From: DATMAM01 sp035559995
GTDB taxonomy: Bacteria; Desulfobacterota; Binatia; UBA9968
NCBI GenBank assembly: GCA_035559995.1
Contig: DATMAM010000049.1
Coordinates: forward strand, 1 to 64,000
Direction: 5' to 3'
DNA: 64,000 nt
The notes beneath the pieces were generated by a model. That model did no database searches and was not told the DNA's origin. It saw nothing but the letters and a program-made list of their open reading frames with translations. Position numbers and translations under genes: made by a program. This document shows positions 8,393 to 16,673 of the stretch, in pieces; the stretch's first letter is position 1, and each line of letters opens with the position of its first letter.

Positions 8393-8859
8393 TCGACACG
8401 CTCGAGCCGATTCTGAAAGAGCATTCTTTCTTCCGGGGCTTTAGCGCCGAGCACGTTCGCATCCTCGTAGGCTGCGCCTCCAACGTGCGTTTCGCCAGCG
8501 GAGAGACGATATTCCGCAGCAACGAGGAGGCGAACCGATTCTATCTGATTCGCGAGGGTAAGGTGGCGATTGAAGTCTTTGTTCCCGGCCGCGGCGCGCT
8601 CACCATTCAGACGCTCGGAGCGGGAGAAGTCTTGGGATGGTCGTGGCTCTTTCCTCCGTACCGCTGGAATTTCGACGCGCTCGCGGTGGAAGAGACGCGG
8701 GCCTTCGCTCTCGACGGGCGCTGCTTGCGGGAGAAGTGCGAAGGAAATCACGATCTCGGCTATGAACTCATGAAGCGGTTTTCCGCGATCATCATCGAGC
8801 GCCTGCAGGCGACCCGGCTCCAGCTTATTGACGTCTACGGAGGGGAATTGGCGAAATGA
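8389..8859 (+). CDS. Cyclic-nucleotide-binding-domain (Crp-like) protein without HTH
   Basis: A 156-residue protein consisting essentially of one cNMP-binding beta-roll: FFRGFSAEHVRILVG, ASGETIFRSNEEANRFYLIREGKVAIE and LGAGEVLGWSWLFPPYRW, then a short helix. No helix-turn-helix follows, so it is not a transcription factor by sequence. ATGA overlaps with both neighbours place it inside the hydrogenase operon. I have seen the same insertion in other group 3b-type operons. Its likely role is allosteric control or assembly of the hydrogenase, which is inference. Confidence 0.85.
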   Translation: MIDTLEPILKEHSFFRGFSAEHVRILVGCASNVRFASGETIFRSNEEANRFYLIREGKVAIEVFVPGRGALTIQTLGAGEVLGWSWLFPPYRWNFDALAVEETRAFALDGRCLREKCEGNHDLGYELMKRFSAIIIERLQATRLQLIDVYGGELAK

Positions 8860-9689
8860 TCGGGGAAAATCCGCTGATCCCCGAGCCCTGGATCGTGCGC
8901 CGCGTGCGAAAAGAGACTCGAGACATCCGCACGCTCGAGTTGGGGCCGAGCCGGCCGGAAACTTCCTTCTTGTTTTCGCCCGGCCAATTCAACATGCTCT
9001 ATGTCTTCGGGGTCGGAGAGGTGCCGATCTCGATGAGCGGCCAGCCCGGCAGATCGCGCACGCTGGTTCACACGGTGCGCGGCGTCGGCGCGGTGAGTTG
9101 CGCCATCAGCCGCTTGCGCCCAGGCGGCGTCGTCGGGGTTCGCGGCCCGTTCGGCAGTTGTTGGCCGCTGGAACAGGCAAAAGGCCAGGATGTCGTGATC
9201 GTCGCGGGCGGCATCGGCCTGGCTCCTCTGCGGCCCGCAGTCTATGCCCTTCTCAGCGCCCGCCAGGATTACCGCCGGATCTTGCTCTTTTACGGAGCGC
9301 GGACTCCGCGGGACTTGCTGTTTGCCAAAGAACTCGAAAGGTGGCGCGGGCGGTTGGACATGACGGTGGAGGTCACGGTGGATAGCGCGTCGAGCGCGTG
9401 GCGCGGCGATGTCGGCGTCGTCACGCGATTCATTTCAAGCTCAGAATTTGAGACCGAAAACGCGACGGCGCTCCTTTGTGGCCCGGAGGTCATGATGCGC
9501 TTTGCCGTGCGCGCGCTGCAAGGACGCGGCCTGGCAAGCGAAAAAATCTACGTGTCGATGGAGCGGAACATGAAGTGTGCCGCCGGTTTCTGCGGTCGTT
9601 GCCAGTTTGGCCCGACGTTCGTGTGCAGGGACGGGCCGGTCTTTTCGTATGCCGCCATCCGGCGCTGGTTTGAGACGCGGGAGATCTAG
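8856..9689 (+). CDS. hydG: Hydrogenase gamma subunit, FAD/NAD(P)-binding (HydG-like)
   Basis: A 277-residue ferredoxin-NADP reductase-type flavoprotein. It has an N-terminal FAD-binding barrel (FSPGQFNMLYVFGVGEVPISMS), an NAD(P)-binding segment (VIVAGGIGLAPLRPAV), and near the C-terminus a cysteine cluster CAAGFCGRCQFGPTFVC that should bind a [2Fe-2S] centre. This matches the diaphorase subunit of soluble group 3b hydrogenases, which exchanges electrons with NAD(P)H. The start overlaps the upstream stop (ATGA). Confidence 0.9.
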   Translation: MIGENPLIPEPWIVRRVRKETRDIRTLELGPSRPETSFLFSPGQFNMLYVFGVGEVPISMSGQPGRSRTLVHTVRGVGAVSCAISRLRPGGVVGVRGPFGSCWPLEQAKGQDVVIVAGGIGLAPLRPAVYALLSARQDYRRILLFYGARTPRDLLFAKELERWRGRLDMTVEVTVDSASSAWRGDVGVVTRFISSSEFETENATALLCGPEVMMRFAVRALQGRGLASEKIYVSMERNMKCAAGFCGRCQFGPTFVCRDGPVFSYAAIRRWFETREI

Positions 9690-9716
9690 AGGGCCCCCTT
9701 CACCCTGGAGGCGAAA

Positions 9717-10517
9717 ATGAAATCGGCGGCGACGCGACCAAGAAGGAGAAAGCCGACGCTGGCGATATGGAAATTCGCCTCGTGCGACGGCTGCCAGCTA
9801 AGCCTCCTGGACTGCGAGGATGAGCTTCTGGACTTGGCGAACGAGGTGGAAATCGCTCATTTTCGCGAAGCCACTCCTGTCACGCTGCGGGGCCCGTACG
9901 ATGTTTCGCTCGTCGACGGCTCGATCACGACGCCGCAAGACGCAGAGCGCGTCCTCGCGGTCCGGCGAGTCTCCAAATTTCTGGTCACCTTGGGCGCCTG
10001 CGCCACCGCCGGCGGCATTCAAGCGCTCAGAAACTTTAAAGACGTGAAAGAGTTCGCTTCGCTCGTCTACGCCCGGCCCGAGTATATTCAGACGCTGGAA
10101 AAGTCCACGGCTATCAGCAGTCATATCCGAGTCGATTTCGAGCTGCGCGGCTGTCCGGTGAACAAATACCAGCTTTTGGAAGTGATCCGCGCGTTTCTTC
10201 ACGGGCGAAAACCCAATATTCCCACTTACAGCGTCTGCATGGAGTGCAAGCGGCGGGGCAACGTTTGCGTCATGGTGGCGCAAGGCATTCCGTGCCTGGG
10301 ACCGGTGACGCAGGACGGCTGCGGCGGGGCCCTGTGCCCGTCGTACCAGCGAGGCTGTTACGGCTGCTTCGGACCGATGGAGACTCCCAACACCGCCTCC
10401 CTGAGCGCGTGGTGGCGCCGCCTGGGAGCGCGAGACGAGGATCTGGTGCGCGCCTTCCGCGCATTCAACGCCGGCGCGGAAGCCTTCCGCAAAGAGAGTG
10501 AAGCCCATGAAAAGTGA
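9717..10517 (+). CDS. hydD: [NiFe] hydrogenase small (delta) subunit
   Basis: A 266-residue small subunit with the proximal-cluster cysteines in WKFASCDGCQLSLLDCE (near residue 23), TLGACATAGG and RGCPVNK. Further cysteine-rich stretches, CMECKRRGNVCVM and CPSYQRGCYGCFGP, would bind additional clusters. There is no twin-arginine signal, so the enzyme is cytoplasmic. A GGAGG site precedes the ATG by six bases. It overlaps the large-subunit start. Confidence 0.9.
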   Translation: MKSAATRPRRRKPTLAIWKFASCDGCQLSLLDCEDELLDLANEVEIAHFREATPVTLRGPYDVSLVDGSITTPQDAERVLAVRRVSKFLVTLGACATAGGIQALRNFKDVKEFASLVYARPEYIQTLEKSTAISSHIRVDFELRGCPVNKYQLLEVIRAFLHGRKPNIPTYSVCMECKRRGNVCVMVAQGIPCLGPVTQDGCGGALCPSYQRGCYGCFGPMETPNTASLSAWWRRLGARDEDLVRAFRAFNAGAEAFRKESEAHEK

Positions 10518-11811
10518 TCGTCCGCGCGGCAGAACGATTCGCGTCGATCATCTCGCGCGCGTGGAAGGCGAGGGGGGCCTTTACATCAAAGTGAAAGGCA
10601 GTCAAGTGCTCGAGGTCAAGCTCAACATCTTCGAGCCGCCGCGCTTTTTCGAAGCCTTCCTGCGCGGCCGCGATTTCCGCGAAGCACCGGACATCACGGC
10701 GCGGATCTGCGGCATTTGTCCGGTCGCCTATCAAATGAGCGCGGTGCACGCGCTGGAAAACGCGTTAGGCGTTCAGGTGGGCGGCGCGCTTCGCAATCTC
10801 CGGCGGCTGCTCTATTGCGGAGAGTGGATCGAAAGTCACGCTCTTCACGTGACCTTACTCCACGCGCCCGACTTTCTCGGCTATCCTGACGGCATCCGCA
10901 TGGCCCGGGAGCATCCGCAGGCGGTGCGGCGGGGGCTCGGGCTTAAAAAGGCCGGAAACGAAATCGTGACCGTGCTGGGTGGACGAGAGATTCACCCGAT
11001 CAACGTGCGCGTCGGCGGCTTTTATCGGGTGCCGTCCAGGCAGGAGCTTCAACCGCTCGAGGAAAAGCTCAAGCGGGCGCGCGATGCCGCGCTGGAAATG
11101 GTGCGCTGGACGGCAAAATTGAATTTCCCTGAACTGGAGCAAAGCTACGAGTTTGTGACCTTGCGGCATCCCACCGAATACCCGCTCAACGAAGGTCGGA
11201 TCGTTTCATCGAGCGGCCTCGATATTTCCGCGGCAGAATACGAGGACCATTTCGCGGAAGAACAGGCGCCCCACTCCAACGCGCTCCACTCGACTCTAAG
11301 AGGACGAGCCGCTTACCTCGTCGGTCCGCTTGCCCGCTACAATCTGAATTTCGAGCGCCTCTCGCCGCTCGCCCGCGAGGCCGCGCGCGCGGCGGGACTG
11401 GGACCAACCTGCCGGAATCCGTTTCAGAGCATCGTGGTCCGCAGCGTGGAGATCCTCTATGCCTGCGACGAAGCGCTGCGCCTCATCTCGGAGTACGAGC
11501 CCCCGGAGCGCGCCTTCGTCGAGGTCGAGCCGCGCCCATCGTCGGGCGCGGCGTGCACGGAGGCGCCGCGGGGGCTTCTCTATCACCGCTACCGCATCGC
11601 CGCCGACGGTTCGATCGTCGAGGCCAAGATTGTCCCGCCGACATCGCAAAACCAAAAAACCATCGAAGGGGATCTGCTCAGTTTTGTGGAAAGCCACCTC
11701 GGGCTTGCCAAAGACGAGCTTCAAGCCTCCTGCGAGCAGGTGGTGCGGAACTACGATCCATGCATCTCTTGCGCAACTCATTTTCTCACGCTCGAGCTGG
11801 AGAAGGATTAG
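10507..11811 (+). CDS. hydA: [NiFe] hydrogenase large (alpha) subunit, catalytic
   Basis: A 434-residue catalytic subunit. Nickel-iron ligands are visible as RICGICPVAYQMSAV near residue 66 and DPCISCATH near residue 418. The N-terminus has the family RVEGEGGLYI. A nine-residue tail after the last histidine (FLTLELEKD) is the expected target of the maturation protease encoded next. I prefer the ATG at 10507 over a GTG at 10498. Cytoplasmic H2 oxidation or evolution with NAD(P) is the expected role by operon context. Confidence 0.92.
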   Translation: MKSDRPRGRTIRVDHLARVEGEGGLYIKVKGSQVLEVKLNIFEPPRFFEAFLRGRDFREAPDITARICGICPVAYQMSAVHALENALGVQVGGALRNLRRLLYCGEWIESHALHVTLLHAPDFLGYPDGIRMAREHPQAVRRGLGLKKAGNEIVTVLGGREIHPINVRVGGFYRVPSRQELQPLEEKLKRARDAALEMVRWTAKLNFPELEQSYEFVTLRHPTEYPLNEGRIVSSSGLDISAAEYEDHFAEEQAPHSNALHSTLRGRAAYLVGPLARYNLNFERLSPLAREAARAAGLGPTCRNPFQSIVVRSVEILYACDEALRLISEYEPPERAFVEVEPRPSSGAACTEAPRGLLYHRYRIAADGSIVEAKIVPPTSQNQKTIEGDLLSFVESHLGLAKDELQASCEQVVRNYDPCISCATHFLTLELEKD

Positions 11812-11818
11812 CGCCCGG

Positions 11819-12313
11819 ATGGAGATCGACCAAGAAAAAAAACTCGTGATCGGCATCGGCGCCGAAAGCCGCGGCGATGACGCGGTCGGCCTTTTGGTGG
11901 CCCGGCGGCTACGGGGAAAAACTCCAGCGGGAGTCACGATTCGGGAAGCGACCGGTCACATCGCGGCCTTTATCGAAGACTGGGATAGAGCGTCCGCCGT
12001 GTTTCTCGTCGACGCTGCCCGTTCGGGCTCGGCGCCCGGCACGTTACATCGGATCGACGTCGCTGAGAAGGCTCTCCCGAGCAAGGGGCTGCGTTGGTCG
12101 ACGCACGGCGCAGGGATCGGGGAAGCGGTGGAGCTGGCGCGCGCGTTGGGCCGTCTGCCGCGCCGTCTCACGATCTATGGCATCGAGGGGAAATCGTTCG
12201 AAGCCGGAAAGCCGCTGTCGATGGAGGCCGAGCGCGGCGCGAGGCTTGCGGTGGACGCGATCCTGCAAGAGCTGACCCGTGACGAGAGAGGCCGATGCAC
12301 GGGTGGAGTGTGA
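11819..12313 (+). CDS. Hydrogenase maturation endopeptidase (HycI/HyaD family)
   Basis: A 164-residue protease of the M52 family. It starts KLVIGIGAESRGDDAVGLLVARRL, with the family's conserved acid near the N-terminus. VFLVDAARSGSAPGTLHRID holds the second metal-site acid, and a histidine follows in WSTHGAGIGEAV. It trims the C-terminal tail of the large subunit after nickel insertion. It begins seven bases after hydA stops and overlaps the hypA remnant. The larger frame starting at 11459 is a shadow of hydA. Confidence 0.88.
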   Translation: MEIDQEKKLVIGIGAESRGDDAVGLLVARRLRGKTPAGVTIREATGHIAAFIEDWDRASAVFLVDAARSGSAPGTLHRIDVAEKALPSKGLRWSTHGAGIGEAVELARALGRLPRRLTIYGIEGKSFEAGKPLSMEAERGARLAVDAILQELTRDERGRCTGGV

Positions 12314-12489
12314 CGCACTCGCTACGGAGCGAGATTGCGCTTCTCGCGGCACGTTATCGGGCCGCAAAAATCCTGGCGGTCGAGACCCGCGTCGGGTCGG
12401 CCGTGCCGATTTCCCCGGGGCGGCTGCGCGATCTGCCGTGCGGGCATCGATCACAGGATCTCTTTACCGTTTGGAGTAGACGCCGTTAG
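12295..12489 (+). pseudogene. hypA: Truncated hypA-like nickel-insertion gene
   Basis: The 64-residue product begins MHGWSVTHSLRSEIALLAARY, then AAKILAVETRVG and ISPGRLRDL. These parallel the first half of HypA (MHE..., AK.V..V...IG, P..L.F). The essential Glu after the nickel-binding Met-His is Gly here. The sequence stops before the zinc domain with its two CxxC pairs, and no other reading frame downstream supplies it. I read it as a decayed hypA at the end of the hydrogenase operon. It could also be an unrelated short protein. Confidence 0.55.
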
Positions 12490-12533
12490 GCGCCTTTCTT
12501 ACTGTCGGCACTTATGGTCGCAAGCATGCCCTA

Positions 12534-15098
12534 TCAGAACCCATTGGGGTTCGCTCTCGGCGGTTGCTTTTTTGCGAGCTTTACCAGTTCCGACCAGAGA
12601 GTGCTCGCAGTGGCGGCGGTAAAAACGACGGCCAGATCGATCGGATGCAAGGTAGAGAAACGGAAGACGTCGCGCAGGTAAGGAACGTAGAGGACGAGAC
12701 TCAAAAAAGCGAGTGCCCCGCCCATGACCCAGCGCAGAGCTCGATTCGGCGAAGTTAGACTCCGGAGAAGACTGAGCGACCTGGATCGGTTGCTAAGGAT
12801 CAAGCCGAGCATGCCGATCACCAAGGTCGCGAAAGTAAGAGCACGCGCGTCGGCATCCCCTTGGCCGCGGTAGAGCGCGACGGCGAAAACCAACAGCACC
12901 GTAATGAGCAGGGCGACGCCTTGCAGGAAGCTGGAGACAACCTTCTCGCGCCCGAAGAGCGGCTCCTCTGGATCGCGAGGCGGGCGGCTCATCACGTCGG
13001 CCTCCTCCGGTTCGGCTTCGAACGCGATCGAGCAAGCGGGGTCGATGATGAGCTCCAAAAAAACAATGTGGACAGGTGACAGCACGAGCGGCCAGTCCAA
13101 AATCAACGGGACGAGCGCTAGCCCGGCGATCGGCACGTGAATGGCGACAATGAAGGCCATCGCCTTCTGGAGATTATCGAAGATGCGCCGGCCGGACCGA
13201 ATAGCCTCGACGATCGTTGCAAAGTCATCGTCAAGCAACACGAGCGATGCCGCCTCGCGGGCCACGTCCGTGCCCCGGCCTCCCATCGCAATGCCGATAT
13301 GGGCCGCCTTTAGGGCAGGCGCGTCGTTGACGCCGTCTCCTGTCATCGCGACGATTTCGCCGTTGGCTTTGAATGCCTCCACCAAATCAAGTTTCTGCTC
13401 GGGCAGAACGCGCGCGAATATCCTTGCCTTCTGCACGCGGCGACGAAGTTCGCCTTCGCGCAACCGCTCGAGTTCTGTCCCGCTGACGACTTCGCCTGGC
13501 GCCTGTAAGCCTATCTTGCGCGCGATCGCCTGCGCGGTGGACGCGTAGTCACCGGTAATCATCACGACCTTGATGCCCGCCCGGTAGCACTCGCGGACCG
13601 CCGCGGGAACCGCCGGCCGGATCGGATCGGATAAGCCGATCAAGCCTGCGAATTCGAAATCGAATCCGCGCTGGCTCGACGGCCAAACTTCGCCGCTAAA
13701 AGTAGCCCTTGCGACTCCCAGCACCCGCAGGCCGTCGCGGGCCATGGATTCCACTTGCACGAAAAGCCCCGCGCGTTCGGCCGGTGTCAAGCGGCAGAGT
13801 TCGGCGATCGCCTCCGGCGCGCCTTTCGCCGCGACCACGCGCTCGTCGCGGCCGGGTACGTTCCAGACATGGGACAACGCGAGAAGCTCGGGTGACAGCG
13901 AATATTCGTGAGCCAGGGTCCACTGGCGGTCTTCGTCGGCCGGTTCGAGGTGGCGGTCGGCCAACTCCTTCAACGCTCTTTCCATCGGGTCGAACGGGTC
14001 GGTCTCGCTGGCGAGAACAGCAAAGCGGAGAGTCTCGTGAAATTTTTTCGGCAAAGGACTTTTCGTCCGGGCATTGACCTCGTGGATTTCGCCAGCGGCA
14101 AAAATTTGACTGACCGACATGCGGTTGAGCGTGAGCGTCCCGGTCTTATCGACGCACAGGACTGTTGCGGATCCTAGCGTTTCGATAGCGGGTATGCGGC
14201 GGGTCAGGACCTGCCGCTTCGACATCCTCCAGGCTCCCAAAGCGAGAAAGACGGTGAGAACGACCGGAATCTCCTCCGGTAGAAGGGACATGGCGAAGGC
14301 AATGCTGAGGAGGAATCCGTCCATCCAGCTCTCTCGGGTGAGCCCGTAAAGAACGACGACCACGGCGCAAAGCGAAACTCCGACGACCGCAAAGCTCCGG
14401 ATGAAACGGCCGGATTTTTTTTGCAGCAGCGTCTCTTCAGGCTCGACAGCCTGGAGCACCTTGCCGATTTTGCCCATTTCCGTGCGCGCTCCGGTCGCGA
14501 GCACCCGCGCGACGCCGCGGCCCTGGACCAGCACGGTCCCGGCATAGACAAACGGCAAATCATCTCCGCCCGGGCGGGCGAATCTTTGCGAGCCGTCCCA
14601 GGCGGCCTTTCGCACGGGCACCGATTCGCCGGTCAGCAGCGATTCGTCCACGATCAGATCGTTACAGGAAAGCAGCGCCGCGTCGGCGGGAACCCGATCA
14701 CCTTCGGTAAGGATCAGAAGGTCACCGCGCACGACTTCGCGGGCCGCAATTCGTTTTTGTTCGCCGTCGCGCACAACGAGAGCACGCGGGCTCGAGAGAT
14801 CACGCAGCGCTTCGAGCGCCCGCTCCGTCTTGCGCTCCTGAAAAACGGTAATGCCGACGACGACCAAGACCGAAAAAAATAGAATCAACGCTTCGCGCGT
14901 ATCGCCTAGCGCCAGATAGATGACGGCGCTCGCGATCAACAGCAGGAACATCGGTTCCTGGGCCACCGCAAGCACAACGGCGAAAGTGGCGCGCCGCTTC
15001 GCGGCTGGAAGCTCGTTGTAACCCTCCTGCAGGAGCCGCTGCCGCGCGGCCGCGGTCGAGAGCCCGCTCTTGGGATCCGAATCGAAGTGGTTTTGCAT
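12534..15098 (-). CDS. Cation-transporting P-type ATPase (P2-like)
   Basis: An 854-residue integral membrane pump. In order it has an N-terminal cation-ATPase domain (GLSTAAARQRLLQEGYNELP), a TGES actuator loop, the M4 motif PEEIPVV, the phosphorylation site CVDKTGTLT, the hinge TGDGVNDAPALKAAHIG, and a C-terminal helical bundle with IIDPACS. The overall plan resembles Ca2+/Mn2+-type P2 ATPases. The PEEIP motif differs from the PEGLP of typical calcium pumps, so the ion is uncertain. No heavy-metal-binding N-terminal domain is present. Confidence 0.88.
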   Translation of the reverse strand: MQNHFDSDPKSGLSTAAARQRLLQEGYNELPAAKRRATFAVVLAVAQEPMFLLLIASAVIYLALGDTREALILFFSVLVVVGITVFQERKTERALEALRDLSSPRALVVRDGEQKRIAAREVVRGDLLILTEGDRVPADAALLSCNDLIVDESLLTGESVPVRKAAWDGSQRFARPGGDDLPFVYAGTVLVQGRGVARVLATGARTEMGKIGKVLQAVEPEETLLQKKSGRFIRSFAVVGVSLCAVVVVLYGLTRESWMDGFLLSIAFAMSLLPEEIPVVLTVFLALGAWRMSKRQVLTRRIPAIETLGSATVLCVDKTGTLTLNRMSVSQIFAAGEIHEVNARTKSPLPKKFHETLRFAVLASETDPFDPMERALKELADRHLEPADEDRQWTLAHEYSLSPELLALSHVWNVPGRDERVVAAKGAPEAIAELCRLTPAERAGLFVQVESMARDGLRVLGVARATFSGEVWPSSQRGFDFEFAGLIGLSDPIRPAVPAAVRECYRAGIKVVMITGDYASTAQAIARKIGLQAPGEVVSGTELERLREGELRRRVQKARIFARVLPEQKLDLVEAFKANGEIVAMTGDGVNDAPALKAAHIGIAMGGRGTDVAREAASLVLLDDDFATIVEAIRSGRRIFDNLQKAMAFIVAIHVPIAGLALVPLILDWPLVLSPVHIVFLELIIDPACSIAFEAEPEEADVMSRPPRDPEEPLFGREKVVSSFLQGVALLITVLLVFAVALYRGQGDADARALTFATLVIGMLGLILSNRSRSLSLLRSLTSPNRALRWVMGGALAFLSLVLYVPYLRDVFRFSTLHPIDLAVVFTAATASTLWSELVKLAKKQPPRANPNGF

Positions 15099-15511
15099 GG
15101 TTGGCGGTAAACGCGGGGCGAAAAACTTCAGCGGAACCGGTCGCTCGATCCCAACGGCGCCAGACGCAAGGCTTTGCTGTCAATCGGTCCGGTCGGTTCG
15201 CGGCCAGTCCCGAGCTTCTGTTATCAGCGAGCCCTGCTGTTCACCGGATCCCAGTTTTCATATTGACGCGGGGACCCGGTCGCCGAAAAAGGGATTCTTC
15301 GAGGCTTTTTAAGCCCGCGTTCAGGCGGCAAGTGCTGACTCGCGCAGGCGGCTCCTTGGCGATCGCGGCGATAGGTGATGGAGCTTGTTTGTTTCTCACT
15401 ACGTTTCCGGCGGTTTTCATTGCGCTGCTGGGCGCGGTCGACGGCGGCGCGGCAGCGCCGGTCCCGGGAGCAACACGCCGCGCCGCCTTGCAGGCAGAAC
15501 TCCGGAGCGGC
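15099..15511. other. Intergenic region between the P-type ATPase and a small gene
   Basis: This 413-base gap lies upstream of the leftward ATPase gene and downstream of the leftward small gene at 15512-15700, so it should contain the ATPase promoter. Frames crossing it on both strands have no recognisable products. I found no clear hairpin-plus-T-run terminator or repeat. Confidence 0.5.
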
Positions 15512-15700
15512 TCAGTTGAGCCACTCCTGGACTTTGCCTTCCATAATTTCATCGAGGATTTCTTTGCAGTCGTGAACGGCCTTGTCCACGGCCTCGGTAT
15601 CCTTCTGATGCGTCAACGCCCAGTTCACGGCGCCATGGAGCGCGCGAACGACTTCTTTGAGATGCTCGTCAAGCTTTTCTGCGTCCTGTGCCGGTTCCAT
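15512..15700 (-). CDS. Small hypothetical helical protein
   Basis: A 62-residue acidic protein (MEPAQDAEKLDEHLKEVV to KVQEWLN), predicted to be all helical with no cysteines or membrane segment. I do not recognise the family. The ATG at 15700 has a GGAGG site at ideal spacing, which is the main evidence that it is real. It follows the PaaA-like gene by 19 bases on the same strand and is probably co-transcribed with it. Confidence 0.55.
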   Translation of the reverse strand: MEPAQDAEKLDEHLKEVVRALHGAVNWALTHQKDTEAVDKAVHDCKEILDEIMEGKVQEWLN

Positions 15701-15719
15701 ACGGTCCTCCAATCTGCGA

Positions 15720-16436
15720 CTACAGGTACTTTCGACCTTGCAGGGGATCGGGAACCTTTAATCCCAGTTGTTCGATCAGCGGGTTCACTTCCCGCATGTA
15801 GTCTTCTCTTGCCTGTTCATTGCTGCGCCGCTTGAGCCCCCAATAGCGATAGCGCTCGGATCTCCACGAGTTGGAGCGACCAAACATATCGAGAGCGCGG
15901 ACATACCAAAAATCGAGAGCCTTCTGTACCTTTTCTCTGCTTTCGTCCCCCTTTTCGATAAGCTCCGCCGTTTTATTGGCGCCGTACTCGATATGGCCGA
16001 GCTCTTCTTGCACGATCTCGGGAAGGATTCTCTGCAACGGCAGGTAGCTACAGTCATAGAATTCTTCGAGCTGGTAGCGCCCGACGCGATCAATCAAGAA
16101 GCCGAATACGGCGAAGTCCTCCCAAGTTGCGATCAGGCCACGGAAAGCTTCGACATAACGCTTCTGGTTGGGCATGCTGAGAACGAAAGAAACGTCAACG
16201 CCGATTTCGCCCGCGATCCGGGCGAACTTGCGGAAGTGATCGATTTCCTCGGCTGCGGTGCGCGCGACGATGAGCTGGTCCATCTTCGTCGGCGCGGACG
16301 GAAGGATTTTCTCGACGTAAAGGTGCGGCCCGCCGATCTCGCAGTCTGACTGAATCGTCAACACCCGTCCCAGAAGTTCCTGATATTCCGGGTCCATTTT
16401 TGCAAAGTCTCTTTGCTCGATTTTGTCGGTGAACAT
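15720..16436 (-). CDS. PaaA/PaaC-like ferritin-fold oxygenase component
   Basis: A 238-residue helical protein of the phenylacetic-acid catabolic (PaaA/PaaC/BoxB) superfamily. It has two ligand-bearing helices, TAAEEIDHFRKFARI and VQEELGHIEYGAN, each an ExxH-type diiron motif, and a conserved FGRSNSWRSERYRYWGLKRR near the C-terminus that resembles PaaA. No paaBCDE partners are nearby, so the usual epoxidase complex is not encoded here. A stand-alone diiron oxygenase or oxidative-stress role is possible; the substrate is unknown. Confidence 0.78.
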   Translation of the reverse strand: MFTDKIEQRDFAKMDPEYQELLGRVLTIQSDCEIGGPHLYVEKILPSAPTKMDQLIVARTAAEEIDHFRKFARIAGEIGVDVSFVLSMPNQKRYVEAFRGLIATWEDFAVFGFLIDRVGRYQLEEFYDCSYLPLQRILPEIVQEELGHIEYGANKTAELIEKGDESREKVQKALDFWYVRALDMFGRSNSWRSERYRYWGLKRRSNEQAREDYMREVNPLIEQLGLKVPDPLQGRKYL

Positions 16437-16673
16437 AGGCTGACCTCGCTCGAAATTTCGCTAGTGTACGTATGGCAACGCACGTGCCAGGCCCAAGTCG
16501 AGCTACTTGGGCCCCATGGAGCGCGGGTTTTTCCTACTGCCGCGAATTTTCCCGGTGATCCTTCCTTTTTTTGAGAAAAAACCATGCTCCAATAAGGGAA
16601 CAAACTCCGCGAATCTGTGGCATGGGGTTTGCGCCGCTCCGCGCCACAAAGAGCACAGACGGGAGGATTTCCA

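Noticed and set aside
15101..15835. Plus-strand frame of 244 codons across the gap upstream of the P-type ATPase
   Set aside because: It runs antisense through the small gene with a good ribosome-binding site and has no known motif.
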